From: Nymphaea colorata
Lineage: Eukaryota; Streptophyta; Magnoliopsida; Nymphaeales; Nymphaeaceae
Assembly: GCF_008831285.2 (NCBI RefSeq)
Contig: NC_045139.1
Span: 8,464,204-8,528,203, forward strand
DNA: 64,000 nucleotides
Direction: 5' to 3'
Shown here piece after piece: positions 23,751 to 35,088 of this stretch; the first letter of the stretch is position 1; each line of letters starts with the position of its first letter. The position numbers were made by a program, and so were the translations under genes. The notes under the pieces were generated by a model. The model was given only the letters and a program-made list of their open reading frames with translations, did no database searches and was not told the origin of the DNA.

Positions 23751-26544
23751 TCACTTCGATCGTGAAAAACGCTTGGCAAGGAGAACCAGCGCATCTCTTT
23801 TGTGCACAGTCGAGCCTGGAGCTTCAATCATGTCGATGTCTTCTAGAAGCTTCCCGCACGGCAGCTCCCAATCGAAGCAGTATATAAGATTAGCAAGCAC
23901 AAGCTCCACTACCGCCATTGCAAAATGATGTCCTGGGCACATCCGTCTCCCCGATCCAAATGGTATGAACTCGAAGTTTTGACCCTTGTAGTCGAAATGA
24001 CAGTTAACGAATCTCTCTGGTATGAATTCTTCTGGGTTCTGCCATGAATTGGGGTCCCTCCCAATTGCCCACGCATTCACAATGACCCTCGTTTTGGCAG
24101 GAATGGAGTACCCACCGACATTACACTCTTGAGAAGATACTCGAGGAACCAGCAATGGAAGTGGTGGGTGCTGCCTTAAGGTCTCCTTTATCACCAACTT
24201 AAGATACAGTAATTGGTGAAGGTCATTTTCTTCTACCATGTCCTTTGTTTTCAGTGCAAGTCTGAGCTCATGTTGCAGTTTTTTCATGGCCTCGGGCTTT
24301 CTCATCAGCTCAGCCATCGCCCAAACCAAGGTCGCACATGCAGTGTCGGTTCCACCGACGAATATATCCTATAAAAATGGGAAGAGAGACGTCATATAGA
24401 GTACTCTAAACTTCATGAAATTGGAAAAAGAGTGAATATACAGGCGACATAGACCAAAATTTTCACTAATAACAAGAAAAGAACAGTACTGCACTTCTAT
24501 TTCATGTTTCTGAAGTTGATATTCTATTGAATAAACCCATGTTTCCTGCATTTTATCCTGTCCTGCAAAAGTATACCCAAGGTTCTATCACTGCACTAGC
24601 TATTAGGAGAGAATGATGAAATTCCCATCGATCATTTATATTCGGTCCTTTTTCTTACTGCTTTATCAGAAAAAACTAGTCACGGATTGATCTCTCATGA
24701 ATTTTTAGTTATGGTCTGGATCGGACAATCAAATAGCGCATGATGTTTTTCGTGTAATATTCAAAGGATAATTTCAATGGAAAGTTTTTTTTTTTAGTGA
24801 CTCGGTCACCTGATGAGCTCTTATTTCATTCATTACATTAATTTGGAAACCACACTTAATCACTAGCACCAACGCGAGTCCTAGAATTCTAAATGATCAG
24901 TATGCGGAATAATACTTTTTCCTATAAACACGTTATGCATTTAGTTTGTTGATTATTATTGGTGCAGAAGATAGTCAACTACAGGTGGTACGTTTAGTTC
25001 AACCATTTTCGGCTTCTAGAAAAGATAGATTAGGCAACTGTCCAATTTATATATTTTTTTATTTCTGAATAAAACATTTAAAAATATATTTTAATTGATA
25101 AAATAAAAAAGGGAGATAGGGACCTACGCGGATCGGCCGGTAGGTCGTATTCATAAGCAAGCGGGTCCAATATATTTTACAGCATTGGTGGCCGTCGTAC
25201 TTCAATACGTGTTGAATTATATATTCAAACTGCATACTATGTTATACTTTATTGTAACTTCTCTTAGCATAATTTAGCTGAAGATCAAACGTATGAGATG
25301 TGGAACAGGATTGTGAATTGATTATTTGATAAATAATATTCGAACCTGGATGTTTTACTTCGTAGTGTGTGGATAAGATTTTTGAATGAATGGAATTGAG
25401 GTATCTTGTCCAAGCATTGATCTATCTGGAAAACACAAAATAGGTCATGTTGTAAACTCTAAAAGGTGAAAGCCAATGTCTAAAGACGACTAATAAAGTA
25501 GGAATTGCTACCAAGAAGTGAAAAATCTACCAACAACAGGACAATAAATAACAGTCCCACATGAAGCGAAGATAATATGGAAGACGATGGGAGTGAAGCA
25601 CATATTAGACAAACCATGAGCATCCCTTTGATGTTGTTCACCGTGAGGAAGACATCCTCACTTCGGTCCTTCTGTACATCAAGCAGAGAATCAACGAAGT
25701 CCTGTTGCTCTGGTCGCCTCCGTGGATCGCTGTGGTCTCTGATCACTTCATCGTAGAAATGATCCAAATCGTGGAAGTTACTCAGTAACTGGCCATGGAG
25801 ACCAGTAAGCCAGTCTACCCACTTCAAGGATGGGAAGAAATCCCCCACGAAAAAAGCCCCAAGCATGGCTTGGAAAGTCTTCAGTGCATCCTGAAACCTG
25901 CTCTTCCCATGTCCTTCTTCCTCCGGATTATACTTCTTACCAAAGGCGATCCTGCAGATTATGTTGCTAGAGAGAGAAAACAACAGCTCACTCAGATTCA
26001 CAGGACCACCGGAGGTGGAGATGGCCCGGAGCAACATGCCGACTTCTTCCTCTCTCACCGATTTGAAGGAGGGCACCTTCTTGGAGCTCAGGAGTTGCAG
26101 GGTGGCTATCTTCTTAAGGTGACGCCATGTCTGGCAATAGGGTTGAAAGGCGATGTCCGAGCCTCCGTAGGAAATGGCTGAGGTGCTGACCTGCTGCGGC
26201 CTGTTGACGAAGGTGAGGTCGTGGACCTTCATGACTTCCTCGGCCAGTTTCGCGGACGACACGACGCAGACCCGGAACCTGCCGAGCTTAAGAAGCATAA
26301 GGGGGCCGTCTTTTAGGGAGAGGAGGTGGAGGGAGCGGTGAAGGGAGCTTGTGCCGAGCTGATGCAGGTTGCCGATGATTGGCAGCGGCCATGGTCCGGG
26401 AGGAAGTCTGAGTGTTGATTTCTTCCATGTCCTCCATTTAATCAGCAATACGTAACTGAGGAGGAGAGGAAGCAGGAGCGCTAAAATGGAATATTGGTTG
26501 AATGGGGAGTCGAGTTGATGCAGGAGGAAAAAGGAGAGATCCAT
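23751..26544 (-). CDS. Cytochrome P450 copy 3, CYP71-clan monooxygenase
   Basis: Minus strand, exon 1 26544-25615 and exon 2 24368-23751, with a 1,246-base GT-AG intron at the standard CYP71 position. The product has 515 residues (310 + 205). An N-terminal ER anchor is followed by PPGPWPLPIIGNL. The C-helix WRHLKK is present, the I-helix reads GGTDTACATLVW, then KETLRQHPPLP, PERF and FGSGRRMCPGHHF with the heme Cys at about 454. It is complete and probably functional. It belongs to a different subgroup from copies 1 and 2 (GTSSLHRSLH and NPEEEGHGKSRFQ segments). It is the only intact member of the minus-strand sub-array, and copies 4 and 5 are decayed relatives. The substrate is unknown. Confidence 0.93.
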
Positions 26545-26578
26545 GGAAGTTTGGCCTATAACTCTTTCAAATCTAAGA

Positions 26579-26585
26579 ATTTATA
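26579..26585 (-). promoter_or_regulatory. TATA box of P450 copy 3
   Basis: TATAAAT on the minus strand, 35-41 bases upstream of the start codon at 26544. The same motif at the same distance precedes copy 4. Confidence 0.5.
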
Positions 26586-26935
26586 CATAAAGGACGGAGT
26601 CACGGAGGAAGGAAGGTGTGTAAGAAGACCAGTATTACAGGACGACATGCTAGCCATTTTAAAAGAGAAATGGACACGACACACGTTGAGCCTTCAGTTT
26701 TTTCCACCGTCCATCATTTTCTTTTATCTTTGTTGGGTGGCTGTTCCCTTTCACCGCGTTTTGTATTTTAAACGACTTGAAATTGTACTTAAAATGTCGA
26801 AAATACCTTACGGAAAAAAACAGGGGTAAATTAGTGATAAAAATTGATTTTGATTTAGTTTTCTTTTTTCAGTTATAAACAAAGACCCAAAAAAAAGGAA
26901 CAACTTGAATTGATTGGTTTTCTCTTTCTTTCTCG

Positions 26936-26977
<42 letters not shown>

Positions 26978-29900
26978 AACTATTTATTGGGGTTTTTTTT
27001 CCAGCAACCCCAAACTGAAAACCGTAAACTAGCTTCGCCTTTAATCTCTCGCTCTTTGACGCCTCAAAGGTGGTCAGTCTCATTAAGTATTTAAGTGGGT
27101 AGTTAATTGGATTATTTAAAAAAAAAATAAAAAGAAAGAGTGTGCTTTGATAATTCAGTTTGATGTTGATAGTTTAGTTCTGAGTACTTTATCCGGTCGA
27201 GTCACAGAATTAACCTAACCCAATCGGCTGCTACTTAAATGACCAATTGCCAATTAAATTTGGCATCCAAGTATTTCGAAACTAAAAATTTATACATATT
27301 GAACCGAGATCGAGTTGAGTGCACAAATCTGTGCATGCAGTTCATATGCGCAGGAAAAAAAGAAGGGAGCTGGGGTAATTTACAAATATTTATAAAAATA
27401 TTATACAATTTTTTAAATTATGCACATTTTAAACTTTTTATCATTTTCATAATTTCCTTTCTATCCTACTAAAAATCTTTGTTGAAGGCATTTTGGTCAT
27501 TGTGCAAGCACAGAATCGTGCACCTAACCAGTTTTGTGTTGAACAAAGTGACCAAAAGGCCCTTCACTTAAGGACAATGAGGAAAACGGAAACAAATTCC
27601 GCAACAGCGATTTAGAGTCATTTCGTCCATCTTGAAAGAGAAATATTATTCCGATTCGGTGATCAAATCTTGGCACTGACTTACTAGGCAATCTATAGGA
27701 GCCCTCTATCAATCTAATTGTGTTTGTCATGTTTCACATGACTTGATAAACTCAATTATGCACCTCCTCAACTCGTTGGGAAGGAAAATAACACACAAGA
27801 AATCCCTCTTACATATATTATTACTTCCTTTCGAATGGACCAATTATCCTTGAGCTGAGAAATTATGCCATCGACTCTTAATTTGTCGCCAGCTTGGTTC
27901 AACTGTAGATAAGTACTTTTCAAGGATATTTTATCCGATCATATATTTGAGAAAGAAAAGTTTGTTTATTAAATTGTCAAAATAATTCAAAAGGTGGGCG
28001 GTAGCCACTGACTCTTAAGTTGTCGCCATGTTGATTAAAATGTCAACAAGTATTTTTTAAGGATATATACATATATTGATTAAGTAAACAAATTTAAAAT
28101 ATGTTGTTAAAAAAAGTTGGTAATTGCTTGCAACTTTGTGATTTCTAATTGAAAATTAAGTTGCCATTTTTTTTTCTAGACTCCTTCACATTGCCTATGA
28201 CTTTTACAAGTGCATGCTCTTGTAATTATTATCCAACTGTCGTTTTATAATAGTGAGATAAGTAGCATTGTCTTTTGAGGAAAGTGAGGATTTGTTTGGC
28301 AGTAGTAACAAACTGTTGTTATTCAACGTATCTGCTTCATAAACAAGCAAGATTCATAAAACAGTGCATTAAGAGATGTTATACCAACTCAGGGTCCATC
28401 ATTACTTGATGGAATCCACTCTTGAGGTCGAACTTAGAGTAGATTTTACTACCTGATACCTTTTTGATGATCGTGTTTCTTCATTTTCAGAAATAGAGAA
28501 TATGACATCACTCAATTCATCGTATTTTGAGGTAGATTCATCAAATAGTAACAATATGTTACTGTTGTTAAACGACCTCTAAAGGGATGTTTGACAAGAA
28601 TAGCATGTTGTTGTGTTCCATTAAATTGAAATTGAGGCAGTCATGCATGTCATTCATGGTTTACTCATCTTATCATTATTACATTTTAAATCTATGACCC
28701 TCTAAACATAATTTTGTGACAATAATAAAGGTTGGTTGAAATTATTCAAATAATATAAAATGAATCAGAAAATGTTATGAGATTCATATAAACAGCATTC
28801 ATATGAGTTCAAGACACATAAGTCCTCTAACCATGTTGCAAGTTGTGAATTCAAAATAAGCTATCAATCTAAATTTTTAATTTGATCCACTTTTAAACAG
28901 AATATAATCCTTCTCTTGAGTGAGGCATTCGCTTAGTTCTTTAAAAGTGTACCACAATACTTTTATTAACCAATATTATATTTTTATATTCCAAAACATT
29001 TCCAGTTGTTTTATCTTACAATAATCCATTATAGGTATTTGTTTCCCTAATGACTCAATGTACGCTTACATATGTTTTTTGCACCTTCATTATCTCTTCA
29101 CAATCTTGTTAAGATAGAGAGAATGAACCATGTTGGAGATATTTCAGCATATTAATTAATTTCTTTATGGTCTGAGAACAATTTTATTAATTATATCGGC
29201 GGGACCTGAATTGATAAATAAAAAAAGAACATATCATAAGGAAGGAAATCTTGGCAAAAAATGTGGTAATAAATCCTCATTGAGAATGAAGAAACAGTTA
29301 CAGATAATAGAGATTTAAGGAAGGTTTCTTCAAAATTCAAACAAACCTGTAAAAATCCCTCCAAAAAACTTGTATAAATATTGGAATCAAGGGAACCTCA
29401 CGCTATTGAGTTTTTAGTGTGAGAGATAGTTTATGGCCGGCAAGAGCGATGGCGATTCTCATATTTTGGGCAAAAAAAGTTATGTTTAATATTTTGTAAA
29501 TTATTAATTTGCCTAATGTAAATATTTTAAAAATTATTGTTTCTATGATTGTAGCTGATACAAATTTTGGAATACAAATTTGCTTAGTTGTTAGAAGTTG
29601 ACTCCTTTAAACTCGACTCAGCTCAATTACATAAATGTGTCATGAATGAAAGTTTTTCTATTGCTAGAATATTTGAATGCAGAGTATGTGCATTCTTTGT
29701 TTGGATTTTCTATTAGATGCTCATTCATATATACAGTTGAATTAATTAAAAAAAAAATGAGTTAATCAAAACAGGTCAAATGAGTTAAGCGAGGTGAGCT
29801 CCAGGTCCAGGCTGTATTGTCGAGTCGAACTTGAGCCTCTTCTATGGACCCGGAGAACGACCCAACTTGTGTGCAGCCTAGCTATTAATCAAAGGCAACT

Positions 29901-31247
29901 ATTTAACCTTTAACACTAGGCTGTTATTAACTTCATGGATGATATGATTAAAAAAATATGTAAGTTCATTAGTTTGTTTAGCTTTCTTAACTACTTCCAG
30001 TAATTTAACATATGATTTAGTATAACCAAAATAACTTAGTTTCCCTTTTCACATTTAAAACAATTTTTGGGATTTTATTATAATGTGGAAAGTTCCTCAA
30101 GAAAGCTTTATTGCATTAACAATACTGTTCTAGGGCTTAAATCTTGCAAAAATGAGAACGGCCCAGCCTGGGCAGGCATTGAGTGTGGCCAAGTCAGCCT
30201 GATAAAATTTATTATTATTAACATATTTTTATATTTTTATATATAACATAAATATTTTGATTTTTCTAGTTAAGATTGAGGTGTTTTTGTTGTCCTGCTT
30301 TCATTTTTATACTTGTTATTAGCACAAAAGGTTGATACCACACAAACATTCAAAATAGAAACCGGGCCACTTACCAGCTCCTGCCTCCACCGTTATGCCA
30401 AAATCCCTTCTCTTTGCCCATCCAAAATAATACAATGTACGAGTTACATATGCTACCCCAACGTATGCAATGAGTGTATGCCACCTCGGCATACACAACG
30501 AGCGTACACCGAGGTTGGCCATACTGACAACATACATATTTATTTTATGGATGGATGTATGAGATAACTCTAAACATAAGTATAAGATAATGTTTATGAG
30601 ATAATCAAATATTTATGAGATAATGTTATAAGAAAGACAAATAAACGAAAATGCTTTTTTAATGTTTAAAAGGGTATATTGGTCATAACGATTTTTGAGA
30701 ATTATATAATTTTATGGTGAGATGTGCAATCTAAGTGGGATACATTTACATCCTTACCATCTACCAAATTTCCAATCTAGAACAAAAGTAACTCAAACCC
30801 ATCGGAAAACATCTGTTAATCCAAGATAAAATATTATCAAAACATGACCCATTGAGAGCTGTTACATATTCCACTTCTAATATATGCAACATTAAACGAT
30901 ATTTGACCAACAGAAAGCCCAATGAACAAGAAGTTGTTCACCAAATTAATGAAAACCTTAATTTGTGTCCGCAATTAACTACTTACCCAATAGGGAGTTG
31001 AACTTCAGCAATTCCCCAAGCAGTCAAGCCCATCGAATAGAACTTTCTTTTCAATTCCTTCTCTTCTCTTCTTTTGAGGAAGAAATTAACTACTGAAAAT
31101 ACATTTACCAGTGCTGGTAATTTGGTGAATTGCATGAACGTGTTACATATCGCTGAGAAGAAAGGCGAGATAGAATAGCGGAATACTTGTTTAATCTAAT
31201 GTGTGTATCAGAAATAGGAACAATGCCCATGCTGGATACAACTTCAT
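26586..31247. other. Intergenic part of duplication unit 1
   Basis: AT-rich spacer containing a (TA)n tract at 26942-26974. Sequence from 27.7 to 29.13 kb recurs at 46.65-48.48 kb. A perfect 9-base stem, GTGTATGCC / GGCATACAC with a 5-base loop, lies at 30474-30496. No coding sequence was recognised. Confidence 0.5.
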
Positions 31248-31605
31248 GCTATACATGAACCCAGTACTATTTCTAGCATCTAATAGCGTTCTTCCAAAAG
31301 GATACGTGATATAGTTCATGTGCTGTTTTAAAGCGCATGTGCTGTTTGTCTGTGCGCCCACGTGCTGTTTTAAAGCCTGAAATGCTTCAGAACTGTATTG
31401 CAGGGATATGGCTGAAAGCATAGGGACAATGATATAACCATTTTTAAGCTTGAGAAATATGAAGTTTTCGTCCTTTACGTTTGCAGATTTGTTTCCTTTA
31501 TTTCACGTATTGCTGATGTATGATATTTTTGTTCATGCCCTTCCCTGGTATCCTTTTGGAAGAACGCTGTTAGATGCTAAACATAGTACTGGGTTCATGT
31601 ATAGC
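31248..31605. repeat. 58-base inverted repeat with 242-base spacer
   Basis: Arm 31248-31305 is the reverse complement of 31548-31605 with three mismatches. Both arms are open in the frame YPFGRTLLDA-x-x-STGFMYS. The differences between arms are one synonymous (CTA/CTG) and two conservative (R/K, N/H). The origin of the peptide is not recognised. Confidence 0.75.
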
Positions 31606-31789
31606 CATTTTTTTTGTCATATATATTATATATGTTATAATAAAATAATAATACTAATAAATACCCTTGCCTCACCATGGTACCTAAATTTTTTGAGATG
31701 TGCTGCACCGGCACCCCGCACCTTTGTGACATAGTTTGTTATTTGGTAGACTCCCACGCAAATTGACATACAACATATGTATCTATTGT

Positions 31790-33745
31790 TCTATCACTTT
31801 ATAGATAACAAGCAATTCTTTTTCTTATACAAAATAACATCTCTTAATATTTGAATACCCGTTTAAGGGATAGTATTTCCATTTTAACTTACAACTTTCA
31901 GTATGTTGGTTCAGAAACTCTGTTGTTTCCCTACTCAATAGCAGACGTACGAGACTTACTCCTCTTTTTTTGCCTTCCTTTCACAGTATTAAGGAAAGAA
32001 ATGTTAAGAAGAAGAAATCAACGGCACCAATATAGCAAGAAAAGATTATCGGGTGAAGGCTTGACTCTACTAAGGAAAGACTTTTCAAATTTTAATTTCT
32101 CCTTACCATGTTGATTCCAGCCTTGTAACGCTGGACTCTTACCACACGTCTCCAGCCTTGCAACTGCCATATTGATCAGCCTTGATTTTTGTTACCATAA
32201 TCATCAGCCTTGTAACGTTGAGCTATTACCATATGGATCCAGCCTTGTAACACTATAAATACACTATGAAATACTCTTGCTATGTCAATGCAAGAGACTT
32301 AGTCACTTTATTGAGTCGCCACTCTCTTCCTCTCTCGTCCCTCTTTTAGTCACCACTCTCTTCCTTTCTTGTCCCTCTTTTATGGTATCAGAGCTAAGGC
32401 CTTCTTTCTCTAGAAGCCCCATGGCTAGTGCATCACCAATTCAATGGAATGCCGCTGCTGCGTTGGTCTCTGTTAAACTCAACAGAGAAAACTACCTGTT
32501 CTGGCAAAGTCAACTAGATTCAGTAATGGACTCTCAAGATCTTTTTCTGTTCATTGATGGTACTCAAGTTGAACCATAGAAAGAAATTACAAAGGACGGC
32601 AAGACTGAAGTGAATCCCGAATTTGTCGCATGGAGAAAGATGGATCGTCTTGCATTAAGCTGGACCAAGGCAATGGTTACGGAAGCTGTGTTGGGGCAGA
32701 TTATGCGCGTCAAAACTGCCCATGATGCTTGGTCGACTCTTGAAAATTCTTATGGTTCTCAATCTCCTTTGAGGATCATGTTGCTGTGTAAGGAGTTGCT
32801 TCTTCTCAAGAAGGGAAGTATGTCTATGCAAGTTTATTTAGATAATCAAGTTTTTTTTGGATGCTTTATCCACTGCTGGTCAAGATATTTCCGATCAAGA
32901 CCTAGTTCAAATCACTCTTAATGGGCTGTCGTCAGAATATGAAAGTTTCATAACCATGCTTACTGGTCCATCATCGTCAAAGATATCATTTTCTAAACTG
33001 TTTGATCTTCTCATGAATTAAGAAAAACAGCTTGCCTTACTTAAGTCGACTTCGATAAACCCAATTGAATTTGTTCAGCCAGCATCGCAGGTTGTTAACC
33101 AAACTGCGTTCAGTGCCTTTCGTGGGCAACGCCGAGGCCGAGGGTTTTTCCGTGGTCGAGGAGGAAGGAATCAAGGTGGCTGTGGAAAATTTTTCCAAGG
33201 ATGTGGACATCAGTCCCAGCAACGAACGGATGAACGTGTTGCCAATCAACAATATCAACGTCAGCCAATTATTTGCCAATATCGTGGATGAAAAGGGCAC
33301 TTGGCTAGAACGTGCTATGACATTCCTCAGGCCTACTCCGCCATGAGTCTGCAAGATTCAATAAATGAATATTGGTATCCGGATACCGGTGCTACCAATA
33401 ATATTGTAGCAAGTGATGATATGATGTACAACAAAGCTCCTCAGGATGGACAAGAGAACGTCATGATTGGTAATGGCTCTCGCCTTTCTATTAAGCAAAC
33501 TGGCGATCTATTAGTCGATGTTAGTGGAAATTCCTTTCAACTCAAGAATATTCTTCATGTTCCCACTATTGCTCATAATCTATTATCGGTCGGACAATTT
33601 ACTACTGACAATGGTTGTATTTTTGAGTTCTCACCATATGATTTTGTGATCAAGGATCGGAAAACAAATAAGATTCTTCTTCGGGGACCAAAGAAGTGCA
33701 ATGGACTTTAACCCATTATGCTTAAGAGAGCTGGCGAGATTCAAG
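31790..33745 (+). mobile_element. Copia element A: 5' LTR, gag and protease, truncated
   Basis: A primer-binding site TGGTATCAGAGC (initiator-tRNA-Met type) lies at 32383-32394. Upstream is an LTR-like region with five CAGCCTTG repeats (32118-32250) and CTATAAATA near 32252; its left edge is uncertain. Gag starts at about 32421 (MASASPIQWNAAAALVS), is broken by an in-frame stop at 32577 and a later frameshift, and continues with an RGRGFFRGRGGRN basic region and a damaged zinc knuckle ending HLARTCY. The protease active-site string DTGATNN lies near 33378. Homology stops at about 33745 before integrase, where P450-flank sequence begins. Non-functional. Confidence 0.85.
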
Positions 33746-33749
33746 AAAT

Positions 33750-34050
33750 ATTCAAACTGTAGTATACTTTATTATAACTTTGTGGTAGCATAACTGAGGA
33801 AAAGGTAAAGAGTATGGAACACGTTTTGAAACTGTGGATGGATTGTTTAATAAATAAAATTACAGTTAACTGTTCATAGAATAGATTCTAGTGTATCAAT
33901 TTATGACACAAACCCATGTGAAAAAGCTAGTATTAGTACATATATGGACCCCATAGAAGACATGACAGAAGGAATCAAAATAGGACACATATGACCCACC
34001 TTCCATCAGAGGAGGGAGAGAGAGAGAGATAGAGAGAGCATGGAAGACAG
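33750..34050 (-). pseudogene. Probable P450 intron relic (ghost copy)
   Basis: This stretch matches the intron of P450 copy 5 (about 44430-44690) and, more weakly, the introns of copies 3 (about 25220-25340) and 4 (about 41730-41870): ATTCAAACTG, a TATACTTTATTATAACTT-like string and GTGGTAGCATAAC. No exon sequence was seen on either side, because copia sequence lies to the left. I infer the remains of a further P450 copy. It could alternatively be an independent repeat that inserted in all four places. Confidence 0.55.
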
Positions 34051-34404
34051 AGAGGGGGCATACCTGCTGTCGATGGCGAGCAGATGAGGGTGGCCGTTGC
34101 ACTGCATTATTAACGGAAGGATGAACAAGAAGAAAGCACTGGGAAGGGGTGTTTCTTTGCGCGCGAAGGAGAAAGGGTTGTGGACGAGGGAGAATAGTTC
34201 CCAGATCCAGCGGGAATTTTGATTCCAGAATTAAAATCGGACTCCGAGGGTTATATTTTGATTTCAGAAGTTTGATTCTAAAATTGATCCATAATTCCAG
34301 AATCAAAATGCTGCTGTATTGGATTAGGTGATTCTCGTTTTTTCAAAAACAATAATTTTCATTCCAAAATTCCAGCAACTCTATGAATCAAACGCCCCCG
34401 AAAG
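34051..34404. other. Spacer inside the retrotransposon nest
   Basis: Contains GATTCCAGAATTAAAATC-like repeats and an end-like string ATGAATCAAACGCCCCC near 34382, reminiscent of a MITE terminus, but no partner end was found. Confidence 0.35.
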
Positions 34405-34941
34405 GAGAGTCCAAGTCAAGGAATTCTTCTTCCTGTTGATGGAAACTTGCAATGCTTTATTGCAGGACATTGCATATTCCTTGGTGGTGCATTGGTTTCA
34501 TGGAAACCAGGAAATAAAATACAGTGTCGCTTTCTTTGCCAAAAGTAGAATATAGAGCTTTAGCCAACACAGCTTGTCATTGTGTGGTTAAGAGCTGTCC
34601 TCAAGGATCTTCAAGTGAAGATTGATTTACCAACCACTTTGTATTGCGACAACAAATCGGCCTTGCAAATAACTGGTAATCCTGCGGTCCATGACCGAAC
34701 AAAACATGTTGAAAGCTATTGTCATCACTTCATCGAAAGCAGACATGAGTGAACAAATTCCTTTTCTTTAGTCCAAACTGAGTTTGTTCAATATATACGC
34801 TCCTTAAATGGTCTCTTGAAACAGTATTAGCAAGGGCATGTCAGGTTGAATCATATGTTGCTGCTTTGTAATTACTGTAGTGTAGGTGATGCTACTGGAA
34901 GGATTCATTCATTTGCATTATAGAAAGTATAAACCATGTAT
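34405..34941 (+). mobile_element. Copia fragment D: RNase H region
   Basis: With frame shifts, the plus strand reads a LGGALVSWK segment, a VEYRALANTACH segment, then LYCDNKSALQITGNPAVHDR and a TKHVESYCHHF segment, all of copia RNase H. The part from 34661 to 34941 is a near copy of 22905-23210. Upstream reverse transcriptase and the LTRs are absent. Confidence 0.75.
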
Positions 34942-34964
34942 TTGTGAAAAAGGGATTGCAAAGA

Positions 34965-35004
34965 AAGAAGAAGAAGAAGAAGAAGAAGAAGAAGAAGAAG
35001 AAGA
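34965..35004. repeat. (GAA)n microsatellite
   Basis: About 13 GAA repeats, directly followed by an LTR-like string TTTTTACGTGGTTCGG. Confidence 0.85.
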
Positions 35005-35088
35005 TTTTTACGTGGTTCGGTATATATTCATCTACGTCCACGAGAGGGGTCCTTTCCACTATATTTTGTGGAGAGGTTTTATCACTAT

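Larger units (their letters stand above)
23458..30835. repeat. Segmental duplication, unit 1
   Basis: This unit aligns in order with 40325-49430: AGGCCATCCTTATTTTGCTT at the left edge, P450 copy 3 versus copy 4, the noncoding block 27.7-29.13 kb versus 46.65-48.48 kb, and the block around 30740-30830 versus 49337-49430. Unit 2 lacks the sequence corresponding to about 29.13-30.2 kb and has gained other inserts, including P450 copy 5. Established by eye from shared unique strings; exact identity was not computed. Confidence 0.8.

Noticed and set aside
32383-32394. TGGTATCAGAGC considered as part of a tRNA gene
   Set aside because: It is the copia primer-binding site. No cloverleaf surrounds it.
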